DNA of 50,657 nucleotides. It comes from Chloroflexota bacterium. Its GTDB lineage: Bacteria > Chloroflexota > Anaerolineae > JAAEKA01. The position numbers and the translations under genes were made by a program. How positions within the stretch are numbered: the stretch's first letter is position 1; each line of letters starts with the position of its first letter. The stretch lies in assembly GCA_034717495.1 (NCBI GenBank), contig JAYELL010000016.1, forward strand, positions 1 to 50,657, given 5' to 3'. Shown here piece by piece: positions 25,271-32,752 of the stretch. The notes beneath the pieces are model-generated. The model ran no database searches, was not told the DNA's origin, and was given only the letters and a program-made list of their open reading frames with translations.

Positions 25271-26653
25271 CTACAGCGCGACAGCCTTGATGCCTGTCAA
25301 TTCGCAAAAAGCTATCAAATCATCATAGAGATGTTCGCCGTAACCCAACACTGCGTATTCATTGCCCCAGGCAGCGACAAGCTGGTCGATGTCGCAATGA
25401 GCGGTTACAAAGGCGTGAGGCCAGAAGGGAACGCCACATTCCCGTTGACGTTCTTCCAGCTCCTCGACGGGCGGTTCGAAAACTGAACAGCGGGCGACAA
25501 CCATCTCGAATTGGCCGTTGTTACGTCCCAGATGGGCCAGCACGCCCTCGCCGGCCTTGCAGACCAGCTTGACCGACAGGCCGCCGGCCTCCCCCTCCGT
25601 GGGAATCCCGTGTTCGGCGAAGCCTGCCGGCCCAACCTTGCTTGCCAGGGAAGGGGGACAGGTACCGTCGCCAATGATCTTGATCTCGTTGTTTGACTTG
25701 TCGATGTGCTGCAGGTCGCCGTAATAGACCCGCTCAACACTCAGATCGGTGATCAGCTTGACCGTCAGGGCTGTGTTGAAATCGCTCAGGGTGGACGTGC
25801 CAATGCCATGCTGCAACATCATGCTCTGGGCGAGGCAGGTAGCGCTGTAATCATCTCCCAGGCCAGGGAAGGATTGAATCGTATAAAATTCCCAATCCTC
25901 CTTCTCGACGATTGACTTGACGGCCAGGTACAATCTGATGGAACGCTCGGCCATATCGTCGTCGGGAATGGGGTCCGAGAAGAAGGGCTGGATCTCGTGC
26001 CGGGCTTGCTCGACATCCTCCATCGAGAATCGTTTCGCTGTTTCGATCAGCGCCGTGGTATCGCGCCTGTCGATGTCCACGCCGAAGAGCTTCATCCATT
26101 GAGAAGGATCGGCCACGCCGCACGTCTGGCCCATGCCCCGGCCGCCAAACGCGCCCAGCGTGCTCATGTTGAGTCTGTTTTTCTCATGGCTGGCCCGGCA
26201 ATAGGAGACGATGCCATCGATCGCATCAGGATCATTGGAGGCGCCATACACAAAACGATGCTGGATACCCACCTCTTTCAGCGCTCCGTGCATCACCAAA
26301 CCACCGACTGGCCTCCAACCTTGCGAGCCGGGATGAGTCCAGAGCACGATGCCATTGCCCGTGAACGAGAAATCACGAAGCGCAGCGACGAGATGCGCCG
26401 CCCATACCCAGGTTCCGGAAAACAATACCAGGGCGTCGATGTCATCCTGTTTCTTGAAGCGAGCAAAACACTCTCTGGCTTCCTGCTTGCTGGCGATGAT
26501 GACATCGTATTCGATCAATTCCATGCCGGCGCCGCGCAGGGTCTCTTTGGCGTCAGCAATCACTTGTTCATCGATGAAGGGTGCGCCCAGGGGATCTAAA
26601 AGGCCGTCCTTGTGCACGCCATAAACGATGAATCCGACTTTGGGTCTGATCAT
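25271..26653 (-). CDS. L-fucose/L-arabinose isomerase-family protein
   Basis: 460 residues with the FucI/AraA-like fold: an N-terminal Rossmann-like domain ('KVGFIVYGVHKDGLLDP', 'DALVLFSGTWVWAAHLVAAL'), a middle domain ('GAFGGRGMGQTCGVADPSQW'), and a C-terminal domain ('HIDKSNNEIKIIGDGTCPPSL', 'EHGIPTEGEAGGLSVKLV'). These enzymes convert aldoses to ketoses with a divalent metal. The protein is shorter than classical FucI and falls in the broad L-fucose/L-arabinose isomerase family, whose members include many of unknown substrate. AGAGGA lies 8 nt before the ATG. The neighbouring cupin, mutarotase-like protein, polyol dehydrogenase and FGGY kinase imply a complete aldose or polyol route. Confidence 0.85.
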   Translation of the reverse strand: MIRPKVGFIVYGVHKDGLLDPLGAPFIDEQVIADAKETLRGAGMELIEYDVIIASKQEARECFARFKKQDDIDALVLFSGTWVWAAHLVAALRDFSFTGNGIVLWTHPGSQGWRPVGGLVMHGALKEVGIQHRFVYGASNDPDAIDGIVSYCRASHEKNRLNMSTLGAFGGRGMGQTCGVADPSQWMKLFGVDIDRRDTTALIETAKRFSMEDVEQARHEIQPFFSDPIPDDDMAERSIRLYLAVKSIVEKEDWEFYTIQSFPGLGDDYSATCLAQSMMLQHGIGTSTLSDFNTALTVKLITDLSVERVYYGDLQHIDKSNNEIKIIGDGTCPPSLASKVGPAGFAEHGIPTEGEAGGLSVKLVCKAGEGVLAHLGRNNGQFEMVVARCSVFEPPVEELEERQRECGVPFWPHAFVTAHCDIDQLVAAWGNEYAVLGYGEHLYDDLIAFCELTGIKAVAL

Positions 26654-26778
26654 TGTAAAATCCTCTCTACTGGCAAACCAGGTTTGGATTGAACACCGGA
26701 TAAGTCGTCGGTTGAGGTGTCGAAGTTAGAGTACACAGCCGGAGTTGAGGATCGATAGTTGCGATATGCGCCGCCGGA

Positions 26779-27216
26779 TCACGGAAGGGGTTCACCGGTT
26801 ACATCGTCGAACATAGCCAGCGTTTGCTGCCCATGCACAGGTATCCGCAATTCCTTATCCAGAACGGTGCACATAATACCAAGCAGCTCATCCTCAGCCG
26901 CCCGGAATTGATGGATCTCGTCCGATTCGACAAAGATAGCATCGCCAAACTGGATGGGAAAGACCTCTTCTCCAAAACGGACTGTTCCCCGCCCGCGCAG
27001 GACCAGAACGGCGTGCTCGTAATTATGCTGTTCATAATTGCTGCATGCGCCCGGCTCTATTTCAAAATAGCGCAACTCCAGGTTATTGGAATCGTCCTGC
27101 CGGCTGATAAAGCGCCGCACCGAAATGCCAGGTCTGAGCGGGCCATAGTCCTCGACAGGAACACCTTGCCAGTCCCAACCTCCATTTTTGCCTTGAAAGT
27201 GATGGATAGTGCCCAT
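26779..27216 (-). CDS. Cupin-domain protein
   Basis: A 145-residue single-domain cupin. Motif 1 'HNYEHAVLVLRGRGTVRFG' and motif 2 'IQFGDAIFVESDEIHQF' form a metal-binding beta-barrel; the first motif lacks the usual His-x-His spacing but keeps His/Glu/His. It could be a sugar isomerase-type cupin or a small sensor-like protein; the substrate is not readable. The start at 27216 is set by GGAGG 9 nt upstream. First gene of the - strand unit (then a 125-nt gap to the isomerase-family gene), transcribed from the promoter at 27393-27421. Confidence 0.82.
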   Translation of the reverse strand: MGTIHHFQGKNGGWDWQGVPVEDYGPLRPGISVRRFISRQDDSNNLELRYFEIEPGACSNYEQHNYEHAVLVLRGRGTVRFGEEVFPIQFGDAIFVESDEIHQFRAAEDELLGIMCTVLDKELRIPVHGQQTLAMFDDVTGEPLP

Positions 27217-27392
27217 GGTTCTTAACCTCCATGATTCTGTGATTGAAGTTGTTCGTCTCTGATTATTGGTGCGGTAATCTGCCTCTATTGTAAGAGGCAA
27301 CGGGGTGTGGGCCAAATCCGTGCTGCCAATACCTACGCGGGTCTGAGTCTCCACTTGAACTGCACCCGGGGTCAGGGTACGGATGATTGCCC

Positions 27393-27421
27393 ATGGTAGC
27401 ACATCTCGCAATAACTGTCAA
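27393..27421 (-). promoter_or_regulatory. Promoter of the cupin-isomerase-epimerase unit
   Basis: On the - strand: TTGACA (27421-27416), a 17-bp spacer and TACCAT (27398-27393). The start near 27386 gives a leader of about 170 nt. It is divergent from the + promoter at 27447, with only 25 bp between the two -35 boxes. Confidence 0.7.
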
Positions 27422-27440
27422 TTGCTATCGAATTTTCTTG

Positions 27441-27475
27441 TTTCATTTGACAACTACTTTCATTTGTTGTAGAAT
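27441..27475 (+). promoter_or_regulatory. Promoter of the polyol dehydrogenase unit with TTTCATTT repeats
   Basis: TTGACA (27447-27452), a 17-bp spacer and TAGAAT (27470-27475). TTTCATTT occurs at 27441-27448 and again at 27458-27465, overlapping the -35 box and the spacer. TTTCRTTT repeats are typical DeoR-family operators (for example AgaR), and a DeoR gene lies at the end of this unit. Confidence 0.7.
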
Positions 27476-27507
27476 GCTAGCACTTTATTGTAATGGAGCA
27501 ACTGTCC

Positions 27508-27891
27508 ATGCCAAATACACCTTTTGTAGAAAACCAACAGATCGGCTCTGCATTGCCCGCTACCCAGTGGGTCTGGCGATTGTACGGTGCGGGCCTATCC
27601 AAACTGAGTATGTCGGAGCAACCCCTGCCGGCTCCCGAACGCTCGATGGTTGCTCTAGCCGGCCTGAAGCAATTGCCTCATGCTCTGCAAACGATGATTG
27701 ATGCCGTTTACCCTGGCAAAATCATAATCTTTCCGGCGCTCCTCGATTTCCCCTTAACTGCCCTCACCGATTTGCAATATGTCTTGCCGCAGGTGTACGT
27801 TAAGCTGGGTGACGGGCGAACCTGGACGGCTGAAGCCGAAGAAGCTTTTCTGGAAACGATGCAAACCGGGGGGGAGGAAGCGAGTGATTGA
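27508..27891 (+). pseudogene. Internally deleted zinc-type alcohol dehydrogenase relic
   Basis: 127 residues from ATG 27508 (GGAG 9 nt upstream). The N-terminal part, 'TQWVWRLYGAGLSKLSMSEQ', looks like the start of a medium-chain dehydrogenase. The C-terminal part, 'GKIIIFPALLDFPLTAL' and 'LGDGRTWTAEAEEAFLETM', looks like its end. The zinc ligands and nucleotide-binding domain (some 200 residues) that should lie between are missing at about residue 40. Its frame is intact and its end overlaps the next gene by 8 nt, so it could still serve translational coupling or be a small protein. The family assignment is from recalled sequence patterns. Confidence 0.5.
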
Positions 27892-29062
27892 CAAAAATGT
27901 GGTGATCTGGGGCGCCGGGCGAATCGGGCGCGGCTTTGTCGCCGACCTGTTCAACACGGCCAACTATCAACTGACTCTGGTCGACCAGTCGGCAGAATTG
28001 ATCGCTCAACTTCGCCGGGCCGGCCAGTTTACCGTGGTCCGGGCCGCCAACGTCGAGGAACGCCACGATCAGATTATCAGCGGCTACACCGCCCTGCAGA
28101 CCACACAAACCGCTGAGATCGCCGCCGCCGTTTCAGCCGCCGACTCGTTGGCGGTGGCCCTGTTTCCTCAGGATTTTCCCAGCGCGGTCCAACAGCTGCT
28201 TCCAGGGCTGACCCGTCGCCAGGCGGAACGACCCGACGCAGCGCTGGACATCATTCTGTTCACCAACCTGTCTCATGCGGCGCTTCTCTTCCAGGAGCAA
28301 TTGCAAAAGGCGTTGCCGCCGGACATGCAAGCCTACGCAGCCAGTCGCATCGGTGTGGTCGAGAGTCTGGTCATTCGCATGGTGGCCGAACCACCCGCCG
28401 AACTCAAAGAGCGTGAGCCGTTGCTGGTGTGGACCAACGGTTACAGCGAACTGCCGGTCGATCGGCGTGCTTTCAAAGGGAAAGTTCCCCAACTTCCCGG
28501 CTTGCGCCTGGTCGCTGACATGCGGGCCGAGGAGATACGCAAGATGTATACCTATAATATGTGCCACGCGGTGCTGGCCTATCACGGCGCCCGCCGGGGG
28601 CACACCCTGGCCGTGCAATGTCTTCACGACCCCCAGGTGCGGGCTGAAGCAGAGGGCGCGTTGGCTGAAGTCAGCCGGGCCCTGCAGCTTGAATACGGAT
28701 TTAGCGCCGACGGGATGGCTCGCTGGAATGAAAATGTTCTGCGCCAGACCGATAATCCAACCCTGGGCGATACCGTGGCCCGCCACGGTGCCGACCCGCG
28801 ACGCAAACTCAAGCGCAGTGACAGATTAGTCGGCCCGCTTTTGCTGGTCCACAAGCATGATCTGCCAGCTCCCTATCACGTTCGAGCCATTGCTGCAGCT
28901 CTCTGTTTTCAAGACCCCCGCGATGCCGGCGCTGTTTACGTACAAAAACAGGTGGCTGATCTCGGCGTGGAATCCGCCGTTCGTGAGTTGTGCGGATTGA
29001 CCGAAGCCGAGGACGACCTGGTCGAGTCGATTGTTGGCGCATACGGGCAACTCGCAGCTTAA
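27884..29062 (+). CDS. Mannitol dehydrogenase-family polyol/sugar-phosphate dehydrogenase
   Basis: A 392-residue NAD-dependent enzyme of the long-chain polyol dehydrogenase family. 'VVIWGAGRIGRGFVADLFN' is the Rossmann motif at the N-terminus, and 'KMYTYNMCHAVLAYHG' near 220 carries the catalytic Lys/Asn/His region seen in mannitol-1-phosphate 5-dehydrogenases and fructuronate reductases. It would oxidise a polyol, or a polyol phosphate, to a ketose. The start is GTG 27884, with GGGGAGG (27871-27877) 6 nt upstream; it overlaps the previous frame by 8 nt. It is followed 44 nt later by an FGGY kinase, which fits polyol to ketose to ketose phosphate. Confidence 0.85.
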   Translation: MIDKNVVIWGAGRIGRGFVADLFNTANYQLTLVDQSAELIAQLRRAGQFTVVRAANVEERHDQIISGYTALQTTQTAEIAAAVSAADSLAVALFPQDFPSAVQQLLPGLTRRQAERPDAALDIILFTNLSHAALLFQEQLQKALPPDMQAYAASRIGVVESLVIRMVAEPPAELKEREPLLVWTNGYSELPVDRRAFKGKVPQLPGLRLVADMRAEEIRKMYTYNMCHAVLAYHGARRGHTLAVQCLHDPQVRAEAEGALAEVSRALQLEYGFSADGMARWNENVLRQTDNPTLGDTVARHGADPRRKLKRSDRLVGPLLLVHKHDLPAPYHVRAIAAALCFQDPRDAGAVYVQKQVADLGVESAVRELCGLTEAEDDLVESIVGAYGQLAA

Positions 29063-29106
29063 ATCACGCTTTTGATTATCCACTCTTTCGGCAGGAGACA
29101 TTGACA

Positions 29107-30615
29107 ATGAGTCTCGCGGGTCTTGATATTGGTACCACTGGCTGTAAGGCCGTGGTCATCACCACCGAAGGAGCGGTATTGGGCAAAGCCGGGCGCGAGT
29201 ATAAGCTCAGCGTGCCGCAACCGGGCTGGGCGGAACTTGATTCTGAAGAGGTGTGGGCAGCTGTCCAGGACGTGCTGCGGGATGTGGCGGCCGCAACCCA
29301 TGCCGACCCGGTAGAAGCGATCAGCGTGTCGGCTATGGCGGATACCGTCACTCCATTTGACCAGGATATTAATCCACTCGCCGCCAGTATCGTGTCGTTT
29401 GATGCCCGGTCTGCTGCTGAAACCCAGGAGATATGCAACCTGGTGGGACGGGAATGGCTTTTTCAGACGACCGGCATGCCGCCCCACTCGACCCACTCAG
29501 CCACCAAGATACTCTGGCTGAAGAACCACCGTCCTGGCCTCTTCAGGCAAACCCGTTGGTTTCTGTGTTACGAAGACTTTGTTCTGGCAAAACTGGGCGC
29601 TGAACCAGCCATCAGCACCTCCAACGCGGCCCGGATGATGATGCTCGACCTGGGCCGGTTGACCTGGCAACCTCAGCTCCTGGAAATCTGCAGCATCTCG
29701 CCAGAGCAATTGGCCGCACCGACTCAGTCAGGCGTCATGGTCGGTGAGATCGACCGGCAGTTGGCAGCAGAATTAGGCTTAAGGCCGGAAGTCAAACTGG
29801 TTAGCGGGGGCCACGATCAGCCATGCGCTGCGCTGGGGAGTGGGATTGTGTCCGAAGGCATGGCTCTGGATACCACCGGCACAGTTGAAGTGTTATTGGT
29901 GACATTCCAGGAGCCCCTGCTGGATCAGGCCATGCTGGATGGGTATCTTTGCTGCTATCCACACGCTTACCCCGATCGTTACTGCAGCTTTGCCCAACTC
30001 CAGGGAGCTGGCGCCGCTTTTCGCTGGTTCAGAGACCGTTTGGGGCATGAAGAAGTTGTTGAAGCTCTCCCGGCCCGGGCCGATCCCTATGACCTGATTG
30101 TCTCCAAACTGCCTCGACAGCCAACCGGTCTTTTTGTTCTGCCTTATCTTGCCGGCAGCGGCACCCCCACGATGAACCCAGCGGCAAAAGGTTCCATCTA
30201 CGGACTGACCCTGAATACTGATAAATACGATCTGGCGCGAGCTATCCTGGAAGGCGTCACATACGAGTTGAAAACCAATATCGACCTGTTCGAGTCGACC
30301 GGAACAAAGATTGAAGCCATCAAAGCGGCAGGCGGTGGAGCCAGGTCTGATTTTTGGCTGCAACTCAAAGCCGACATCACCGGTCGGGTCATCGAGGCCA
30401 ACCAGCAGACCGAGGCAAGCGCCCTGGGCGCAGCGATCCTGGCTGGCTACGGGCTGGGGTGTTATTCCACCCTGGAGGAAGGGATTAAAGCCGTTGAATC
30501 TCCAACACGGGCCTTCCACCCTGACGCCGAAACCCATGCTCGTTATCAGGAAGACTTCGCCAAATATGTGGTATACAGGGAAGCAATGAGCGATCTTTAC
30601 AGCTCACTATCCTGA
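29107..30615 (+). CDS. FGGY-family carbohydrate kinase (xylulokinase-like)
   Basis: A 502-residue sugar kinase. The N-terminal ATPase motif 'GLDIGTTGCKAVVI' is followed by 'SGGHDQPCAALGSGI' near 230 and 'DTTGTVEVLL', with the C-terminal 'AAGGGARSDFWLQLKADITG' (adenine/ATP site). The overall pattern is closest to xylulokinase-like members, which phosphorylate ketoses (xylulose, ribulose, fuculose and others). AGGAG precedes the ATG by about 10 nt. It follows the polyol dehydrogenase gene and precedes a DeoR regulator, so it most likely phosphorylates the ketose made by the dehydrogenase or by the isomerase of the divergent unit. Specificity is not readable. Confidence 0.88.
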   Translation: MSLAGLDIGTTGCKAVVITTEGAVLGKAGREYKLSVPQPGWAELDSEEVWAAVQDVLRDVAAATHADPVEAISVSAMADTVTPFDQDINPLAASIVSFDARSAAETQEICNLVGREWLFQTTGMPPHSTHSATKILWLKNHRPGLFRQTRWFLCYEDFVLAKLGAEPAISTSNAARMMMLDLGRLTWQPQLLEICSISPEQLAAPTQSGVMVGEIDRQLAAELGLRPEVKLVSGGHDQPCAALGSGIVSEGMALDTTGTVEVLLVTFQEPLLDQAMLDGYLCCYPHAYPDRYCSFAQLQGAGAAFRWFRDRLGHEEVVEALPARADPYDLIVSKLPRQPTGLFVLPYLAGSGTPTMNPAAKGSIYGLTLNTDKYDLARAILEGVTYELKTNIDLFESTGTKIEAIKAAGGGARSDFWLQLKADITGRVIEANQQTEASALGAAILAGYGLGCYSTLEEGIKAVESPTRAFHPDAETHARYQEDFAKYVVYREAMSDLYSSLS

Positions 30616-30623
30616 TCGCCGTT

Positions 30624-30746
30624 GTGTTCGATCAAGTTGTACTTAACCAGGTGGCCACGCCGGCGCGCTGCAACGCCTGGTTCGAGGCGGTCAAAGAGCG
30701 CTGCAAAGAATTCTTGCGCGTATTCAACTACGCTGATTATGCCTGA
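30624..30746 (+). pseudogene. Unidentified 3'-end gene remnant
   Basis: A 41-codon frame without a start signal encodes 'NQVATPARCNAWFEAVKERC' followed by 'KEFLRVFNYADYA' and a stop at 30744-30746. It has protein-like composition. It lies between the kinase stop and the DeoR start and slightly overlaps the latter. It may be the tail of a lost gene. The parent family is not recognised. Confidence 0.3.
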
Positions 30747-31560
30747 AATGAATCAAAAGCTATTCCGCGAAGAGCGGCTGCAATTAATCACTGAATTGGT
30801 AAAGACGCGCCGAAAGGTGCATGTCGGTGAATTGGCCGTGCAGTTCAATGTCAGCCCGTCCAGCATCCGCATAGACCTGGCCGAGCTGGAATCGCTGGGG
30901 TTACTGAAACGCACGCACGGCGGCGCGATCGCAACTACCGAGGTTCAGGGGCGCCTGGTTACTCAGAAATCATCTCTTGAACTGCGGCAGATGGCACATC
31001 AGACCGAGAAAATGGCGATTGCCCAGGCTGCGGTCGATCTCATCGAAGATGGCGAAACCTTGATGATCGATGGGGGCAGCACGACGATTCATGTAGCCAG
31101 TCAACTGCGTGATAAGCGCGGGCTTACCATTATCACCACGGCCATCAGCCTTTTACCACATCTAATGGCTATTCCTGATGCACGGGTTTACGTCGTGGGG
31201 GGGCTACTCGATACCAGATTCGAGACGCTGGTTGGGGATATAACCATCGATACATTGGAACGATTCCGAACTTCCAAAGCGATTTTGGGGATAGACGGAG
31301 TCTCCGCGAGTGCCGGCCTGAGCGTGACAGACCCGGCGGTGGCCATGACCAAAAAAAGCATGATGCGCCACAGCGATCAGGTCATCATCGTTGCCGACCA
31401 CACCAAGCTCGTTCGGGTTTGCCTTTTCCCTATCGCCTCCCTCGAAGAATCTGACTATCTGGTTACAGACAGTCGCGCATCTGCTGAAATCATAGAAGCA
31501 CTTGAGGTTGCTGGACCGCAAGTGATTGTTGCGCCAGTAGAAACAACTGAGGACGCATAG
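30739..31560 (+). CDS. DeoR-family transcriptional regulator
   Basis: 273 residues. The N-terminal winged helix ('VHVGELAVQFNVSPSSIRID', then LAELESLGLLKRTHGGA) is followed by the DeoR sugar-phosphate sensor domain ('DGGSTTIHVASQL' near 110, 'VYVVGGLLDTRFETLVG', 'KSMMRHSDQVIIVADHTK'). These repressors release DNA when a phosphorylated sugar binds. It is the last gene after the polyol dehydrogenase and FGGY kinase, so it probably controls the divergent 27.4-kb promoters through the TTTCATTT sites. Start choice is uncertain: ATGs at 30739 and 30748 both lack a good ribosome site. Confidence 0.87.
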   Translation: MPEMNQKLFREERLQLITELVKTRRKVHVGELAVQFNVSPSSIRIDLAELESLGLLKRTHGGAIATTEVQGRLVTQKSSLELRQMAHQTEKMAIAQAAVDLIEDGETLMIDGGSTTIHVASQLRDKRGLTIITTAISLLPHLMAIPDARVYVVGGLLDTRFETLVGDITIDTLERFRTSKAILGIDGVSASAGLSVTDPAVAMTKKSMMRHSDQVIIVADHTKLVRVCLFPIASLEESDYLVTDSRASAEIIEALEVAGPQVIVAPVETTEDA

Positions 31561-31800
31561 ACAGGAATCACCGCGCAAAATCTGCTTCGTAAACGGCCCC
31601 CGCGCCCGCAGCTCCTTGATGATGGCGTAGGCGAAAGCGGGTGACCGGGCCACCAGGATGGTCGCTACCACCTTGCTGGTCGAACAACCCCAACACATAG
31701 GGCCCAACGAGCACGCCAACAAATTAAGGAAGCAGCTGATCAGGGGTAAGCCTGCACACCGGAATCGTTTGCCTATGTCTTTTGCCGCCAAGGTGATGGG
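31561..31800. other. Non-coding gap with possible decayed gene on the - strand
   Basis: No complete gene. The - strand has an open stretch 'KVVATILVARSPAFAYAIIK', 'ELRARGPFTKQILRGD' with protein-like composition but no start, running into the antisense of the DeoR gene. It may be a remnant; the parent is not recognised. Confidence 0.3.
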
Positions 31801-31812
31801 TTCATTAGGGTA

Positions 31813-31856
31813 TTGACATATCCACACAACTGATATATACTAATATATATCAGTTG
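31813..31856 (+). promoter_or_regulatory. Consensus promoter overlapped by a perfect palindromic operator
   Basis: TTGACA (31813-31818), a 17-bp spacer and TATACT (31836-31841). A perfect inverted repeat with arms CAACTGATATATA (31827-31839) and TATATATCAGTTG (31844-31856) and a 4-nt centre covers the -10 box and start point. The GntR gene begins 10 nt later, so the regulator probably represses itself here. Confidence 0.85.
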
Positions 31857-31866
31857 AAAAACCACC

Positions 31867-32625
31867 ATGATCCAATATCTGCCACTTTATGCTCAAATAA
31901 AAGAAATCATCAGCGACCAGATTGAAAAGGGTGAACTGGTCCCTGGTGACCGGATTCCCTCGCAGAGGGAACTGTGTAAACAGTACGATGTAAGCCACAT
32001 GACCGTACGCCGGGCCATTAGCGAACTAATTCACGAGGGCGTTATTTTTGCCATCCCCGGCAAAGGTCTGTACGTAGCCGAAAAAGCGCAGTTTGTTGAT
32101 AGCGATTCACTGACAGGCTTTGAGGAGCAGATGACCCGCCTGGGAGTTGGCACTACTACCAAAATGTTGGACTCAGGTGTCACTGATGCCTCAGTCTCAT
32201 TGGCCCGCATGATGGGTGTAGTGGTTGGCGCACCACTGATTTACATGTCCCGTCTGCGTCTGGCAAACAACGAACCACACTCCATCACCCATGTCTATTT
32301 GCCCCGCACGCTTTGCCCCAGCCTGCTAGACTACGATCTGGCCGCCAATTCGTTGTTTGAGACACTACGCACTCAATATGGGCTTAATCTGGCTAGCAGC
32401 ATCTCAACCATTGGCTCCTTGCTGGCCAATGAAGAACAGGCCGCCTTGTTGAATCTTTCGCAACCGGCCGCCTTGCTATTTAGAAGGCAATTGACATTTT
32501 TAGATACCGGACAGGTCATTGAGCTGAGCCGTTCCTACATGCGCGGTGACATTCACTGCATTCAGATGGCCGAAGGTGATCCGTCGGTTAAACGACTTAG
32601 GACAGAGAATTCAGTAACTTTCTAG
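31867..32625 (+). CDS. GntR-family (HutC/UTRA) transcriptional regulator
   Basis: 252 residues. The N-terminal winged helix has 'LVPGDRIPSQRELCKQYDVS' and 'HMTVRRAISELIHEGVI', with 'GKGLYVA' closing the wing, and a UTRA sensor domain follows ('LTGFEEQMTRLG', 'RLRLANNEPHSITHVYLP', 'LELSRSYMRGD'-like end 'VIELSRSYMRGDIHC'). HutC-type regulators sense sugars or amino acids. The gene starts 10 nt after a perfect palindrome that covers its own -10 box. It heads the GH4-PfkB-ABC-sulfatase-GH4 locus, so an intermediate of that glycan is the likely effector. The short leader has no clear Shine-Dalgarno. Confidence 0.9.
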   Translation: MIQYLPLYAQIKEIISDQIEKGELVPGDRIPSQRELCKQYDVSHMTVRRAISELIHEGVIFAIPGKGLYVAEKAQFVDSDSLTGFEEQMTRLGVGTTTKMLDSGVTDASVSLARMMGVVVGAPLIYMSRLRLANNEPHSITHVYLPRTLCPSLLDYDLAANSLFETLRTQYGLNLASSISTIGSLLANEEQAALLNLSQPAALLFRRQLTFLDTGQVIELSRSYMRGDIHCIQMAEGDPSVKRLRTENSVTF

Positions 32626-32752
32626 AGGCTACCGTCGTTTCAGGAAACAATTCAGTAAGTTATTGTACCCTAAGTCCTTTAGCGGTACGTTGGAGATTGT
32701 CAATCAAACTGTGGTTTAGAATGAGACTATCGTCAGGATTGGAGATCTTCTT

